The notes: generated from the letters alone by a model not told the origin. Numbered from the stretch's first letter, positions 42,906 to 52,502 are shown. The stretch is DNA of 64,000 nucleotides from Siminovitchia thermophila (GCF_016909185.1 NZ_JAFBFH010000001.1:1-64000); one strand, 5' to 3'. Numbers and translations: made by a program.

Positions 42906-43901
42906 TTACACACTTGCTCTCTTTTGAGCCATTGGGTGGTGAAGCCAGCAAGCGGTAAACTGGTTTGAACCTACTTCTTCAAACTCCGGGTTGTGACCTT
43001 TGCATATGCGCATGGCATATTTGCATCTGGCATAAAATGGACACCCTTCCGGAGGATCTATCAAGTCTGGCGGAGTACCGATGATGGGAGCAAGCGGCTG
43101 GTTTTTATCCATATCCAAGCGCGGAATGGAATTTAATAATCCCATTGTGTAGGGATGTTGAGGGTTGTTAAAGATCTCTTTCACTGTGCCGCTTTCGATC
43201 ACCTGGCCGGCATACATGACGACTACGCGCTCGGCCATTTCTGCTACTACGCCCAAATCATGTGTAATTAAAATAATGGAAGTTCCGGTTTCTTGCTGGA
43301 TTTTTTTCATCAATTCCAATATTTGAGCCTGTATCGTCACATCCAAAGCTGTCGTCGGTTCGTCGGCGATCAACAGCCGCGGATTGCATGCCAGCGCCAT
43401 GGCAATCATGGCCCTTTGGCGCATCCCGCCCGAAAATTCATGCGGATATTGATTCACCCGGTGGCCTGGCTGCGGAATTCCAACAAGTTCCAGCATTTCA
43501 ATGGCTTTTTCAACAGCTGCCTTTTTATTCATGTCATTATGTTTCAAAATAGCCTCTATAATCTGGTTGCCTATTTTGCTTGTTGGATTTAAAGATGTCA
43601 TTGGGTCCTGGAAGATCATGCTGATTTTATTGCCTCTGATGCGCTGCATTTCTTTTTCAGTTATATCGAAAAGATTGTTCCCCTGAAATTGTATCGATCC
43701 CTGCTTATATTGCGCGGGAGGGGAAGGCAACAGCCGCATGATTGATTTGGCTGTTACACTTTTACCGCAGCCCGATTCTCCAACAATGGCGATCGTTTCT
43801 CCTTCTCTTACGTTAAAATTGACGCCTCTGACCGCCTTTACCTCTCCGGCATATGTTTGAAAAGATACGTGCAAGTTTTTGACTTCCAGTATATTATTCA
43901 T
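42906..43901 (-). CDS. oppD: oligopeptide ABC transporter ATPase OppD
   Basis: A 331-aa ABC ATPase, partner of OppF. Walker [11 protein letters not shown]-loop MIFQDPMTSLNPTSKIG, signature FSGGMRQRAMIAMAL, Walker B LLIADEPTTALDVT, and a C-terminal oligo-HPY extension with CPFYARCKYAMRIC. The ATG at 43901 follows GAGAGGTGGGGATCGAT; an in-frame ATG at 43922 has no proper site. It follows oppC immediately, and the four genes oppB-C-D-F form a tight unit. Confidence 0.9.
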   Translation of the reverse strand: MNNILEVKNLHVSFQTYAGEVKAVRGVNFNVREGETIAIVGESGCGKSVTAKSIMRLLPSPPAQYKQGSIQFQGNNLFDITEKEMQRIRGNKISMIFQDPMTSLNPTSKIGNQIIEAILKHNDMNKKAAVEKAIEMLELVGIPQPGHRVNQYPHEFSGGMRQRAMIAMALACNPRLLIADEPTTALDVTIQAQILELMKKIQQETGTSIILITHDLGVVAEMAERVVVMYAGQVIESGTVKEIFNNPQHPYTMGLLNSIPRLDMDKNQPLAPIIGTPPDLIDPPEGCPFYARCKYAMRICKGHNPEFEEVGSNQFTACWLHHPMAQKRASV

Positions 43902-43918
43902 ATCGATCCCCACCTCTC

Positions 43919-44851
43919 TCATTCTCTTAATCTGGGATCGAGCGCATCCCTAAGTCCATCCCCGAATACGTTAAATGCCAACATCGTTAAAGAAATTAAA
44001 ATAGCAGGTATAAACAATTGATAGAAATTCCCCACATGAATACTGCCCAAGGAATCACTTACGAGCGTCCCCCAGCTTGCTTGGGGCGCTTGAACACCCA
44101 ATCCCAGGAAACTCAAGGTCGCTTCAGCAAAAATGGCCGTCGGAACAGTAAGGGTAATATTGACAAGGATAGGCCCTAATGTATTCGGTATCATATGTTT
44201 TCTTAAAACCCAGCCCATTTTGGCCCCAAGAGCGTTCGATGCGTGAACAAATTCCTGCTCCTTTAATTGCAGCACCTGGCCCCTGACGAGCCTTGCCATT
44301 TGAATCCAGCCCGTAATAGACAAAGCAATGATGATCGGCCAAATACCTCTTTCCATGACGATCATGACTAAAATCACAACAAGCAAATAAGGAATCGAGT
44401 ATAGTATTTCAGCAATCCTCATCATGACGTTATCAGTGCGGCCGCCTTTGATGGCCGAAATACCGCCGTATACGACACCAATTAAAAAGTCGATCAACGC
44501 GGCCATCGATCCGATAAACAGTGAAATTCTCGCCCCATACCAACTGCGGGTAAATAAATCTCTTCCGGCCGAGTCGGTTCCAAACCAATGCTCAGCATTG
44601 GGGTGCAAATTCTTTTTGGTAAAATCCTGTTCATAATACGTATATCCGTTTAAATGTGGACCGATAACGGCCATGATTGTCAATAGAAAAATAACAGTTA
44701 ATCCGAGCATCGCAAGCTTGTTTTCAACAAGTCTGCGCCATACATCACTCCAATAGGAAACAGAAGGCCTCGCAATTTTTTCAGCTTCCTGGTAATTGTC
44801 TTCCGCCGGCAAAAACATATCTTCCGTCATATTCAGTTCGTGCTTGCTCAT
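43919..44851 (-). CDS. oppC: oligopeptide ABC transporter permease OppC
   Basis: A 310-aa membrane permease with a long cytoplasmic N-terminus (about 40 residues) and six spans. The family permease loop that docks to the ATPases reads HASNALGAKMGWVLRKHMIP near residue 200. Typical segments are HWFGTDSAGRDLFTRSWYGA and ATLSFLGLGVQAPQASWGTL. The start has AAAGGAGAGC and overlaps the oppB stop (TGATG). Confidence 0.9.
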   Translation of the reverse strand: MSKHELNMTEDMFLPAEDNYQEAEKIARPSVSYWSDVWRRLVENKLAMLGLTVIFLLTIMAVIGPHLNGYTYYEQDFTKKNLHPNAEHWFGTDSAGRDLFTRSWYGARISLFIGSMAALIDFLIGVVYGGISAIKGGRTDNVMMRIAEILYSIPYLLVVILVMIVMERGIWPIIIALSITGWIQMARLVRGQVLQLKEQEFVHASNALGAKMGWVLRKHMIPNTLGPILVNITLTVPTAIFAEATLSFLGLGVQAPQASWGTLVSDSLGSIHVGNFYQLFIPAILISLTMLAFNVFGDGLRDALDPRLRE

Positions 44852-45783
44852 CAGCCGCTCTCCTTTCCGATCTTGATTCTGGGGTCAATCCAAGTGTAGG
44901 CAACATCCACAATAAAGATCAATGCGATGAGAATGATGCTGTAAAAGATGGTCGCCCCTAAAATGACCGGATAGTCACGGTTGAAAATGCTATTTACAAA
45001 CATTTCACCCATGCCGGGTATTCCAAATATATACTCGATAATGAAACTCCCGGTTACCAGATTGGCCGTCAGGATACCGAGTACTGTCACGACAGGCAGG
45101 ATAGCATTCCGTACCGCATGCTTCATGATGATGGCACCGCCGGCCAGACCCTTGGCTTTGGCAGTTAATATATAATCCTGGCTCATCACTTCCAGCATGC
45201 TCGATCTCATTAATCGGGCAATATAAGCCATGGGCATCATCGCCAACGCAATCGAAGGGAGAATGGTATGAGACCAAGACTTCCACGTTGCAACGGGCAG
45301 AAGTTCCCACTTAACAGCAACATAATGGATCAAAAAGGTGGCAAGGACAAAACTTGGAACGGACAGGCCGATGATGGCAAGGACCATCGCTGAGTAGTCT
45401 GGCCACCGGTTTCTGTTCAAAGCAGCAATGACCCCAAGGAACAAACCGAATGTAATGGCTATCAACAATGCTTGAAGCCCTAAATGGAGAGAAACGGGAA
45501 ATCCATTTTTAATATAATCATTGACTGTGATAGCTTTTGTTTTCATGGATGGCCCGAAATCCAGTTGGAGGACAGACTTTAAATATAGGGCATATTGGAC
45601 CATTTCCGGTTTATCAAGATTATAGTGGCGCTGTAAGTTTTCATATACAGCCGGGGGCATCGGCCCTTCTTTGGCGAACGGATTCCCCGGAATGGTTTTC
45701 ATAATGATAAAGGTGAGTGTAATGATGACCCACACAGTGATGATTGCCCAAAATAAACGATTTAGCGTATATTTCCACATCAT
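44851..45783 (-). CDS. oppB: oligopeptide ABC transporter permease OppB
   Basis: A 310-aa six-span permease. The N-terminal TM1 is LFWAIITVWVIITLTFI, followed by the periplasmic-side NPFAKEGPMPPAVYENLQRHY of the family. The EAA-like loop is DYILTAKAKGLAGGAIIMKH, and the end is AYTWIDPRIKI. Start ATG with AGAGGTGTAA. It lies 250 bases after oppA, with an attenuator-like hairpin and a degenerate repeat between. Confidence 0.9.
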   Translation of the reverse strand: MMWKYTLNRLFWAIITVWVIITLTFIIMKTIPGNPFAKEGPMPPAVYENLQRHYNLDKPEMVQYALYLKSVLQLDFGPSMKTKAITVNDYIKNGFPVSLHLGLQALLIAITFGLFLGVIAALNRNRWPDYSAMVLAIIGLSVPSFVLATFLIHYVAVKWELLPVATWKSWSHTILPSIALAMMPMAYIARLMRSSMLEVMSQDYILTAKAKGLAGGAIIMKHAVRNAILPVVTVLGILTANLVTGSFIIEYIFGIPGMGEMFVNSIFNRDYPVILGATIFYSIILIALIFIVDVAYTWIDPRIKIGKESG

Positions 45784-45802
45784 TTACACCTCTTTCTAAG
45801 CA

Positions 45803-45953
45803 AAACTTCAATCTGCGAAAGCTTTATTTCGCATATGGTTAGTTGTACCAATCGGGCTTTTACTAGCAGTTGATTCCCGGTGAACCTATTTCCCCGCGAA
45901 TTTTTGAAAATGGGAAGCTTGCTTGCTGCCTGTTAATCCGGGATATAGCCATG
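45803..45953 (-). repeat. degenerate member of the ~147-bp repeat family
   Basis: The core TTAGTTGTACCAATCGGGC (45839 onward) matches the family string TTAGTTGAACCAATCGGGC, and AACTTCA lies just before the small hairpin as in the others. The hairpin stem itself has different bases (TGCGAAA with TTTCGCA in place of TCAGTAGG with CCTACTGA) but still pairs. The end CCGGGATATA recalls CGGGATAAA. It sits between oppA and oppB. Confidence 0.55.
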
Positions 45954-45993
45954 CCATACATACAGTAAGATGAAAAAATAAAGACTAAAACCA

Positions 45994-46015
45994 GGTATGC
46001 CAAAAGTGGCATACC
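45994..46015 (-). terminator. oppA-oppB intergenic hairpin (partial terminator)
   Basis: GGTATGCCA (45994-46002) pairs with TGGCATACC (46007-46015); on the minus strand it is followed by TGGTTTTAG and a later T-run. Such a hairpin can limit transcription into the permease genes so that the binding protein is made in excess. Confidence 0.55.
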
Positions 46016-46033
46016 CAATTTTGAAATGCATGA

Positions 46034-47707
46034 TTATTTTTCAATGTCCGCATAAATGAACTGTGGATATCGGTTAATTGGTGTAAAAATCCCTTTCACA
46101 TGCGGCTTCACAGTGAACGGTTTTGTGTAGAAATATAGCGGTATAATCGGCATTTCTTCGATTAAAATTTCTTCCGCTTTGTGCATGGCTTCCATCCGTT
46201 CTTTTTGATCCATGGACGTCTTGCCGATTTTAACGTTTTTATCATATTCCGGATTGCTCCAATTCGCATCATTGAACGAACCGTCTGTTACCCAAAGATC
46301 AACGAATGTCATCGGGTCAACATAGTCCCCTACCCAACCGCCACGGGAAATTTGATAGTCCCCAGCTTTTTCCCGGTCAAGCTTGACTTGGAATTCTACG
46401 TTTTCCAATGTGACGTTTACATCCAAGTTTTTGCGCCACATTTCCTGTATCGCCTCAGCAACCTTTTTATGCCCTTCATCCGTATTATACGTTAGGGTAA
46501 ACTCTGGCATTTGATCCATGTCTTCTTCAGCAAGTCCTTCCTGCAGGAGCTTCTTCGCTTCTTCCGCATCTTCTTTAAACAGGTCGCCGGAGTTTTCCTG
46601 GAAATCTCCTTCCACATCGGGAATTCCTGGCGGGATGATGCCATACGCGGGCTGCTGGCCGCCCTGCGTCACATGTTCAACAAGAGACTTTCGGTCAATC
46701 GCCATCGATAAAGCCTTTCTAACCTTTACATTGTTAAATGGCTTTACCTCATTATTTAAATTATAGTAATATATTGCCAAATCCGGAGCAATCTCGAATT
46801 CTGGATCGTCTGTTCCACTCAGTTCGCCTGTCACATCCGGAGGCAGCGGGTAGACGAGGTCAAGCTCATTGGACTGATACATTTGCCACGCGGTATCAGC
46901 ATTGTCAATAATGACAAATTGAACCTCATCCAGTTTGATTTTATCCTTATCGTAATAGTTTTCGTTTTTCTCCAATTTCATGCTTTCTTTATGTTTCCAC
47001 TCCGTCAGTTTAAAAGCTCCGTTTGATACATATGTTTCAGCTTCCAGTGCCCAGTCGGGGTTTGCTTCCTGTACCTTTTTGTTCACAGGATAAAACGTAT
47101 AAAAAGATGTCAAATCAAGGAAGTAAGGTGTTGGTTCCGCAAGTTTAACTTCAAGCGTAAGGTCGTCCAAAGCCTTTACACCGACTTTTTCTTCCAACGC
47201 GGCATATTCGTCCTTGTTTTGCGAGCTGTTGTACGCTTCTCCTCCTTCAAGATAATAGAGTTGATAAGCATACTCGGAAGCGCTTTCAGGATTGAGCGCG
47301 TATTTCCAGGCAAATTCAAAGTCGTGAGCTGTTACAGGGTCGCCATTGGACCATTTCGCGTCATCCCTTAAGTTGAAAGTCCACGTTAATCCGTCATCAC
47401 TCACATTCCAATCTTTAGCGATTCCCTCGACTATTTCACCTTCAGGCGTTTTCTTCGTCAATCCTTCAAAGGCATGCTCCAGGATCCATGAATCATGGGT
47501 TCCCTGTGCTGTTCCAGGGTGTAGTGAACCCGGCTCTTCATTGTTATTGAGACGTAAAATTTTCTTCTCGCCCGACTTTTGCTCGCCACCAGATTTTTTC
47601 TCGTCAGCCGGTTCCGGCGAAGTCTCCGTTTGACCGCTAAAACAGCCGGAAAGTACCAGTAAGATTGATAGTACGAAAACCATGAAAGCAGACCGTGACA
47701 TCTTCAA
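46034..47707 (-). CDS. oppA: oligopeptide-binding lipoprotein OppA
   Basis: A 557-aa extracellular substrate-binding lipoprotein. The signal peptide ends in the lipobox LVLSGC (Cys22), followed by a hydrophilic Lys/Glu/Ser linker. The family 5 domain begins about residue 50 (LRLNNNEEPGSLHPG) and includes YALNPESASEYAYQLYYLEG and RKALSMAIDRKSLVEHVTQGG. It hands peptides to OppBCDF. First gene of the operon, with its own promoter at 47820-47849. Confidence 0.9.
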   Translation of the reverse strand: MKMSRSAFMVFVLSILLVLSGCFSGQTETSPEPADEKKSGGEQKSGEKKILRLNNNEEPGSLHPGTAQGTHDSWILEHAFEGLTKKTPEGEIVEGIAKDWNVSDDGLTWTFNLRDDAKWSNGDPVTAHDFEFAWKYALNPESASEYAYQLYYLEGGEAYNSSQNKDEYAALEEKVGVKALDDLTLEVKLAEPTPYFLDLTSFYTFYPVNKKVQEANPDWALEAETYVSNGAFKLTEWKHKESMKLEKNENYYDKDKIKLDEVQFVIIDNADTAWQMYQSNELDLVYPLPPDVTGELSGTDDPEFEIAPDLAIYYYNLNNEVKPFNNVKVRKALSMAIDRKSLVEHVTQGGQQPAYGIIPPGIPDVEGDFQENSGDLFKEDAEEAKKLLQEGLAEEDMDQMPEFTLTYNTDEGHKKVAEAIQEMWRKNLDVNVTLENVEFQVKLDREKAGDYQISRGGWVGDYVDPMTFVDLWVTDGSFNDANWSNPEYDKNVKIGKTSMDQKERMEAMHKAEEILIEEMPIIPLYFYTKPFTVKPHVKGIFTPINRYPQFIYADIEK

Positions 47708-47819
47708 GCAAATTCCCCCTTCTTCATGATAATGGACGTGGCAACGATTACATAAACCAACAACTAAAACCCGTTAACAAACATTGGGTCCATATTAGTC
47801 TATGATTCGTTACACATTT

Positions 47820-47849
47820 ACTATACCAAAAAAACAATCTGAATACCAA
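47820..47849 (-). promoter_or_regulatory. opp promoter
   Basis: Minus strand TTGGTA (47844-47849), 18-base spacer, TATAGT (47820-47825), about 110 bases before oppA. Confidence 0.45.
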
Positions 47850-47915
47850 ACTTTTATTTGCAAGATTCGGAATTGTGTTTTGGGGATGGACAAAAAAACC
47901 CCACAGAGAGAAAGA

Positions 47916-47942
47916 GATGTTACAGGCTTAAGCCGTAACATC
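47916..47942 (-). terminator. hairpin at the end of the ABC operon
   Basis: GATGTTAC-GGCTTAAGCC-GTAACATC is a near-perfect palindrome covering the stop codon of the permease. The T-run (GGGGTTTTTTT on the minus strand) is 14 bases further on, so termination may be inefficient or may use another fold. Confidence 0.45.
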
Positions 47943-48878
47943 CCTTTTCAAAAAGAATAGAAAAGCCAGTATTTGAAAGATTGTAAAATACAGTATCATC
48001 ATCCATATGGAAAAAGAGAGCGTCATGCCATCCACCAATGGCATCCCATCAATATATTGCATTAAGTTAGTGTTGGCAAACAAACTATATTTGGCCCATT
48101 CAAATTTGCTGGCCAGCAATTTGGTGGCCGTTTCGCCTGTGAAAAGCAGAAATACCGACAGGCCGATCGCCAGCGCGCTGTTCTTGAAAACAGCCGAAAT
48201 CATGAATGCCATAGCGGCAAGCAAAAAGACGCTTAAGGAATTGAGGGCATACGATTTGACCAAGTATAAAAACAGACTTTGTTCCTTCACCTGTCCATTC
48301 ACATAAGCCAGATGGACATTGCTTGACGAATCTCCCGTCCCGAACAGAACCGCTCCAATGATACTGGCGCAAACGAATAGGATGGCAAGCATAAGCAGCA
48401 GGAACAAATTGACGGTAAAGTATTTTGCCAACAATATCTTCCAACGTTTATAGGGCTTCACCAACAATATTTTGATCGTTCCCCATGAAAATTCATTGGC
48501 GACAATACCAGCAGCAACAATGAGTACGAACAAGCCGGCAAATGGTATGAGAGAAATCGAGTCGTTGATAAATGTCCAAACCGTGCGCTCCTCAACAGGC
48601 GGCAAGTCATTTTTTATCCGATATTCATTAATAGCTATCTCCTGTTCAATAAGATCCTTAGGGCCTATAATTTGCATATCTTCATGCTGTTGTTTTAAAT
48701 TCTCGTTTTCCGCCATCAACTCTTGCTTCCAATCTTGATTTTCCGCTTTTTCTTTGCTGTCAAGATATTTCATCATGCCAGCCGTTACGATCAGAATGAG
48801 AATGAGCAGTCCCATCATGATATATGTACTGATCTGCCTAAAAATCTTCTCCCATTCATTGCGTACCAAATTAAACAT
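47928..48878 (-). CDS. ABC-2 type permease
   Basis: A 316-aa membrane protein of the ABC-2 (BcrB/NatB-like) exporter type. One span lies near residues 18-37, then a coiled-coil-like extracellular or loop region of about 65 charged residues (KAENQDWKQELMAENENL), then five spans from about 105 to 312. FSWGTIKILLVKPYKRWKI is the usual coupling region. It overlaps the preceding ATPase gene by 8 bases and forms the transporter with it. Substrate unknown: antibiotic or peptide export are possibilities known for the family. Confidence 0.75.
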   Translation of the reverse strand: MFNLVRNEWEKIFRQISTYIMMGLLILILIVTAGMMKYLDSKEKAENQDWKQELMAENENLKQQHEDMQIIGPKDLIEQEIAINEYRIKNDLPPVEERTVWTFINDSISLIPFAGLFVLIVAAGIVANEFSWGTIKILLVKPYKRWKILLAKYFTVNLFLLLMLAILFVCASIIGAVLFGTGDSSSNVHLAYVNGQVKEQSLFLYLVKSYALNSLSVFLLAAMAFMISAVFKNSALAIGLSVFLLFTGETATKLLASKFEWAKYSLFANTNLMQYIDGMPLVDGMTLSFSIWMMILYFTIFQILAFLFFLKRDVTA

Positions 48879-49794
48879 TGGCTGCCACCCCCGGGTCGTT
48901 TGTCATTTCAAGGAACCTTTCTTCCAAAGATTTTTTCACTGGGCTTATTTCAAACACGAGGAGATCGTGTTCAAGCAATAAGCGCAACACATCCGGTATT
49001 TGAGAAGGTTCCACTAAAATATGAATGCCATTTTCTCTCTTCATTCCTTGAATTCCACGACTTGCCAATAATTTTAAGGCTTCATTTCTATTATCCACAT
49101 CGCAATAATACGTTTTGGTATCAGACTCCACCTCTTCACTGGCGATACTTTGGACATTGACGAGCGTCCCCTTTTGAATAATAGCGAACCGGTCACACAT
49201 CATTTCCATTTCCGACAACAAATGACTGGAGACGATAATGGAAAGGTTTTTCTCTTTGGCCAATCGCCTTAAATAGCCCCTGATTTCCCTGATGCCCGCG
49301 GGATCAAGCCCATTTGTCGGTTCATCCAAAATAAGAACTTTTGGATCATGCAGGAGGCTTTGGGCAATTCCCAATCTCTGTCTCATCCCCAAAGAGTAAG
49401 TCTTGACTTTGTCGTGGATTCGCTCTGTCAATCCGACAAGACTTACGACCGCATCTATTTTTTCTTTCGTGATTCCCTTAAACAGGCGGGCAGACTGCTG
49501 TAAATTTTGATAACCAGTCAAGAATTTATACAACTCCGGGTTTTCGACGATGGCTCCTACATGGCTAATCGCGTCTTCATAATTTTTGCGGACGCTTTTT
49601 CCGCAAATTTTAATCTCCCCGGCCGTTATGCCAATCAAACCGACAATCATTCTGATCGTTGTCGTCTTCCCGGCTCCGTTCGGCCCCAAAAATCCAAACA
49701 CTTCCCCGGCTTCGACTTCAAAGCTTAAGTCATCAATAATTTTTCTTCCGCGAATTATTTTCGTGACATTTTTCAACTCAACAACAGCTTTCAT
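48871..49794 (-). CDS. ABC transporter ATPase (BcrA/NatA-like)
   Basis: A 307-aa ABC ATPase. Walker [11 protein letters not shown]-loop IVENPELY, signature YSLGMRQRLGIAQSL, Walker B VLILDEPTNGLDPAG, H-loop IIVSSHLLSEME. The C-terminal about 90 residues are the extension of the drug- or lantibiotic-exporter group. It starts 3 bases after the YtrB-like gene and is coupled to the permease gene. The first 52 codons are also present as a broken copy at 53578-53739, because the duplication endpoint lies inside this gene. Confidence 0.85.
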   Translation of the reverse strand: MKAVVELKNVTKIIRGRKIIDDLSFEVEAGEVFGFLGPNGAGKTTTIRMIVGLIGITAGEIKICGKSVRKNYEDAISHVGAIVENPELYKFLTGYQNLQQSARLFKGITKEKIDAVVSLVGLTERIHDKVKTYSLGMRQRLGIAQSLLHDPKVLILDEPTNGLDPAGIREIRGYLRRLAKEKNLSIIVSSHLLSEMEMMCDRFAIIQKGTLVNVQSIASEEVESDTKTYYCDVDNRNEALKLLASRGIQGMKRENGIHILVEPSQIPDVLRLLLEHDLLVFEISPVKKSLEERFLEMTNDPGVAANV

Positions 49795-49797
49795 TTC

Positions 49798-50508
49798 TCA
49801 CACTTCCTTCCCTTTGTTCCGCATGATTGATTTGAACCATTCTAAGACAGATAAGCCTTGTTCTTCGCGTATGGCTTCCACATTTTGGCGGCTGATAATG
49901 TCACCGTTATAAATGGCGATCACTTCATCCATTATCTGCTCAATCTCATCAATCTCGTGCGTGGCGATAATGACGGTCTGTTTTTCAAAATTAATATAGG
50001 TGAGCAAGCTTGTAACAATGGAATCCCGCACCATTGGATCGAGTCCGGAAAATGGTTCGTCCAGCAGGACCACCGGAACGTCCCTTGCCAAGGTTAATAC
50101 GAGTTTCAATCTTCCCCGGTTCCCTTTGGAAAGCTGTTTGATTTTTTTATTTTCCGGCAACTCCATTTCTTTAAGAAGGTGAAACGCTTTGTCCCGGTCA
50201 AAATCGGGAAATTGAGAATCATAGAACTCGATCATTTTCCCGGTGGTAAAAGAATCATAAAACATATCAAGTTCCGTCAAGTATGCCACTTTTTTGCTGA
50301 TCCTTCTTGTGACCTTCTCTTGTAAAACGGTCACTGTTCCGCTGTTCGGATAAACAAGGCCGGTGATCAATTTCAATGTGGTGGATTTTCCACTCCCATT
50401 GGGACCGAGCAGACCGTAAATTTTCCCCGGTTCAAAATATAGAGTGACATTGTCCAGAGCCTTTTCTGCTCCGTATTTTTTCACGACGCCCTTTAATTCA
50501 ATGTTCAT
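49798..50508 (-). CDS. ABC transporter ATPase, YtrB-like (copy A)
   Basis: A 236-aa ABC ATPase. Walker [10 protein letters not shown], signature [15 protein letters not shown], Walker [17 protein letters not shown]-loop [13 protein letters not shown]. The ATG at 50508 follows GGTGGGCAGG and overlaps the end of the GntR gene. It differs from copy B (53736-54446) at only three residues. With the adjacent membrane protein it probably forms a GntR-controlled exporter of the Ytr type, which in Bacillus responds to cell-wall antibiotics. Confidence 0.85.
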   Translation of the reverse strand: MNIELKGVVKKYGAEKALDNVTLYFEPGKIYGLLGPNGSGKSTTLKLITGLVYPNSGTVTVLQEKVTRRISKKVAYLTELDMFYDSFTTGKMIEFYDSQFPDFDRDKAFHLLKEMELPENKKIKQLSKGNRGRLKLVLTLARDVPVVLLDEPFSGLDPMVRDSIVTSLLTYINFEKQTVIIATHEIDEIEQIMDEVIAIYNGDIISRQNVEAIREEQGLSVLEWFKSIMRNKGKEV

Positions 50509-50878
50509 CCTGCCCACCATCCTCCAAATAATGTGTCAATCCACTCACCATTTGCTGGTTCGTATATCCCAATTCTTTCATGCTTTTGACAAACTGGCCG
50601 ATGATTTCCGTCTGCATCGACTGCTTCAATTTATTCACAATGCTTTCCTTTTCAATCACGAACGTCCCCTGTCCACGTCTTGTCTCCACAATACCCATCC
50701 TTTCCATTTCCGCATATGACCTTTGTATCGTATTTGGGTTGACACCCGATTGGACAGCCATGCCCCTTACAGACGGAAGTTTTTCCCCGGGATTGATTTT
50801 TCCCCGGATGATCCTTTGAAAAATCTTTTCAGTAATTTGTATATAAATGGGCTTTGACGCTTCAAATTCTTTGGACAT
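50498..50878 (-). CDS. GntR-family regulator, YtrA subfamily (copy A)
   Basis: A 126-aa repressor with an N-terminal winged helix ([19 protein letters not shown], then [20 protein letters not shown] and [10 protein letters not shown]) and the short C-terminal helical dimer region typical of YtrA. It lies between the permease and ATPase genes it presumably controls. It probably binds the palindrome in the promoter at 51577-51596. It differs from copy B at four residues. Confidence 0.85.
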   Translation of the reverse strand: MSKEFEASKPIYIQITEKIFQRIIRGKINPGEKLPSVRGMAVQSGVNPNTIQRSYAEMERMGIVETRRGQGTFVIEKESIVNKLKQSMQTEIIGQFVKSMKELGYTNQQMVSGLTHYLEDGGQDEH

Positions 50879-50880
50879 GT

Positions 50881-51549
50881 TTACACCTCGACTTTCCGGT
50901 CCAGCAGCCTACTGGCAAGGAGAAAGAAGATGATGGATAAAATAGCGTACATCAAGGTAAACAAGGATAGACTATTTTGGAAAATAGGTAGTTTCCAGAG
51001 TTGCCTTTCCACCAGTACGTGATAGGAAAGCCAAACGAGAACCACCGCCAGCCAGCGAAAATGTCTAATAGCGGGGTATTTTCCTAGTGAATGGTAAACC
51101 GTCCAAAGAAACATGAACAAAACTGATACATGCATCGCTGTGCCAAAGATATGTAACTGTAAAGAAATGATCCCTTGATCGATAGGCAGAGCACTGCTGA
51201 AAAAAGCGATCGCCCTTCGCATAAAAAACAAAGCATAAAAGGATATGAAAAGTTGCGCAATCAACTGAATAATAGCCGCGGCACCGAGCTTTGCTAACAG
51301 CAATTTCAAACTGCTTTGCGGATTATACAGCCATAACTGTGTTTTCCCCTCGACCCTTAAAGTATAAAGCAGTAAGAGCGGCGCCAATATCAGAACAGCA
51401 GCCATCATGAAGGGAAACATTAACTCCGGCTCCGATATATAACCTGAGAAGATATGCATACCTGCCATACCGAAAAATAGAAGCCCCATCCAAGACCAAA
51501 ATTTCATTAAACCTAAATCCTTTTTAACCAACCCAATAAATGCCTTCAT
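50881..51549 (-). CDS. membrane protein of the YtrA-controlled ABC cassette (copy A)
   Basis: A 222-aa protein with about six membrane spans. It begins MKAFIGLVKKDLGLMKFW and ends with FFLLASRLLDRKVEV, both shared with copy B. The middle is clearly diverged and about 37 residues shorter. The start at 51549 follows GGAGGTAAAGTC. It is the first gene of the operon and probably the transmembrane partner of the YtrB-like ATPase. Confidence 0.75.
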   Translation of the reverse strand: MKAFIGLVKKDLGLMKFWSWMGLLFFGMAGMHIFSGYISEPELMFPFMMAAVLILAPLLLLYTLRVEGKTQLWLYNPQSSLKLLLAKLGAAAIIQLIAQLFISFYALFFMRRAIAFFSSALPIDQGIISLQLHIFGTAMHVSVLFMFLWTVYHSLGKYPAIRHFRWLAVVLVWLSYHVLVERQLWKLPIFQNSLSLFTLMYAILSIIFFLLASRLLDRKVEV

Positions 51550-51576
51550 GACTTTACCTCCGCCACCTTGTATTAG

Positions 51577-51617
51577 TGTGTTAATTAGATAGTACACTAA
51601 CACAAGTATACATGCAA
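51577..51617 (-). promoter_or_regulatory. promoter and GntR operator of the ABC operon (copy A)
   Basis: Minus strand TTGCAT (51612-51617), 17-base spacer, TACTAT (51589-51594). The -10 lies in a palindrome-like site (51577-51596): TGTACTA on the left arm, but the right arm reads TTAACACA, where copy B has TTAGTACA. The operator is therefore imperfect in this copy. Confidence 0.6.
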
Positions 51618-52174
51618 CCATTTTTACAAAAAAACATAAGATGTATTTTTTACCTGATAGAAAATTTCAAGAGATGGGCTATGGTCACCGGATGCAGCTA
51701 CTTTCAGAGAATTATGCCATTCTCTTCCCCTCGATCAAAAGGCGGAACAAAGGCTAAAGAATGAAAGCGTCCTGTTGGCTTAACCGAGGAAATAGCGTCA
51801 TCCAAGCTCGCGCTTTCCCTGCCTTGTTTGTTTCTTCTCTTACACTCGTACAAGCGTATACGTTGCGGCGCTTCCATGACCGATATCTTTGAAAACCATG
51901 AGTTGTGTATCACCGCCCCGGACGAATCGGACTTTTGGCGCGATTTTTTGAAATGGGGACCTTCCTGCAGTTCATACCGAAAAAACTACTAACATCAGTA
52001 GTGCGACCAAGGCCATGGTTTGTGCTAGTATTTTTTTGCCGAACAGCTTCAAGATCTAGAATCCATATAAAAGACCGGCCAACTTCACAAGTTTAGTATG
52101 TTGGGGGTCCAAAAAGATCATGTCAATAAGGCAGTGTGAAGGCTTCTATGATTGGCTAAGAGGGAGCAGAAATC
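51618..52174. other. no gene seen; diverged duplicate of 55668-56050
   Basis: The stretch shares landmarks with copy B: TTTTTACCTGATAG, GCGTCCTGTTGGC, AAAACCATGAG, CCGCCCCGGACGAATCGG and AGTTCATACCGAAAAAA. No reading frame with a ribosome site is visible in either copy. Confidence 0.4.
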
Positions 52175-52502
52175 ATGAAACATAAACATGTTGTAGCTTT
52201 TGATGTGAGTATGGGGGAAAATGGGATGACAGTCTGACCGTTATAAACGATGTGAGTATGGAGATGAAGTGGAACATACACGTCCTAGCTTTTACGATGA
52301 CAAATTAAAAATGCAACCTCGGCGAAATCCTTATGAGGTTGCAGTAATGGCATGTATAAATAAGCTTCCGAAATACATCTTCACCATTAAGGAACTGGAA
52401 ACAAAATGGGATGGCGGGCATATCCAAAATTGGGCCATGGTCAGAAACCAACTGCTCTTTCACGACAAACTGAAAGATAGGGTTTTAAGATACCTTGAGT
52501 AA
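52175..52502 (+). pseudogene. remnant of an IS110-family transposase
   Basis: The start MKHKHVVAFDVSMGENGMTV matches the N-terminus of IS110-type DEDD transposases (VAFDVS). It is followed by a stop; in another frame RYKRCEYGDEVEHTRPSFYD continues, then PRRNPYEVAVMACINKLPK, which is C-terminal in such proteins. Only about 110 of some 400 codons remain, with a frameshift and a large internal deletion. No flanking repeats were identified. Confidence 0.6.

Larger units (their letters stand above)
49640..52060. repeat. segmental duplication, copy A
   Basis: Matches 53582-56060 at an offset of about 3.94 kb in the same orientation: the start of the BcrA-like ATPase gene, the YtrB-like ATPase, the GntR gene, the membrane protein gene, its promoter and about 400 bases beyond. 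The ATPase and regulator genes are nearly identical, while the membrane protein and distal parts are diverged. Confidence 0.9.

Noticed and set aside
51704-51913. 69-codon minus-strand frame
   Set aside because: It lies in diverged duplicate sequence whose counterpart near 55800 does not keep the frame.
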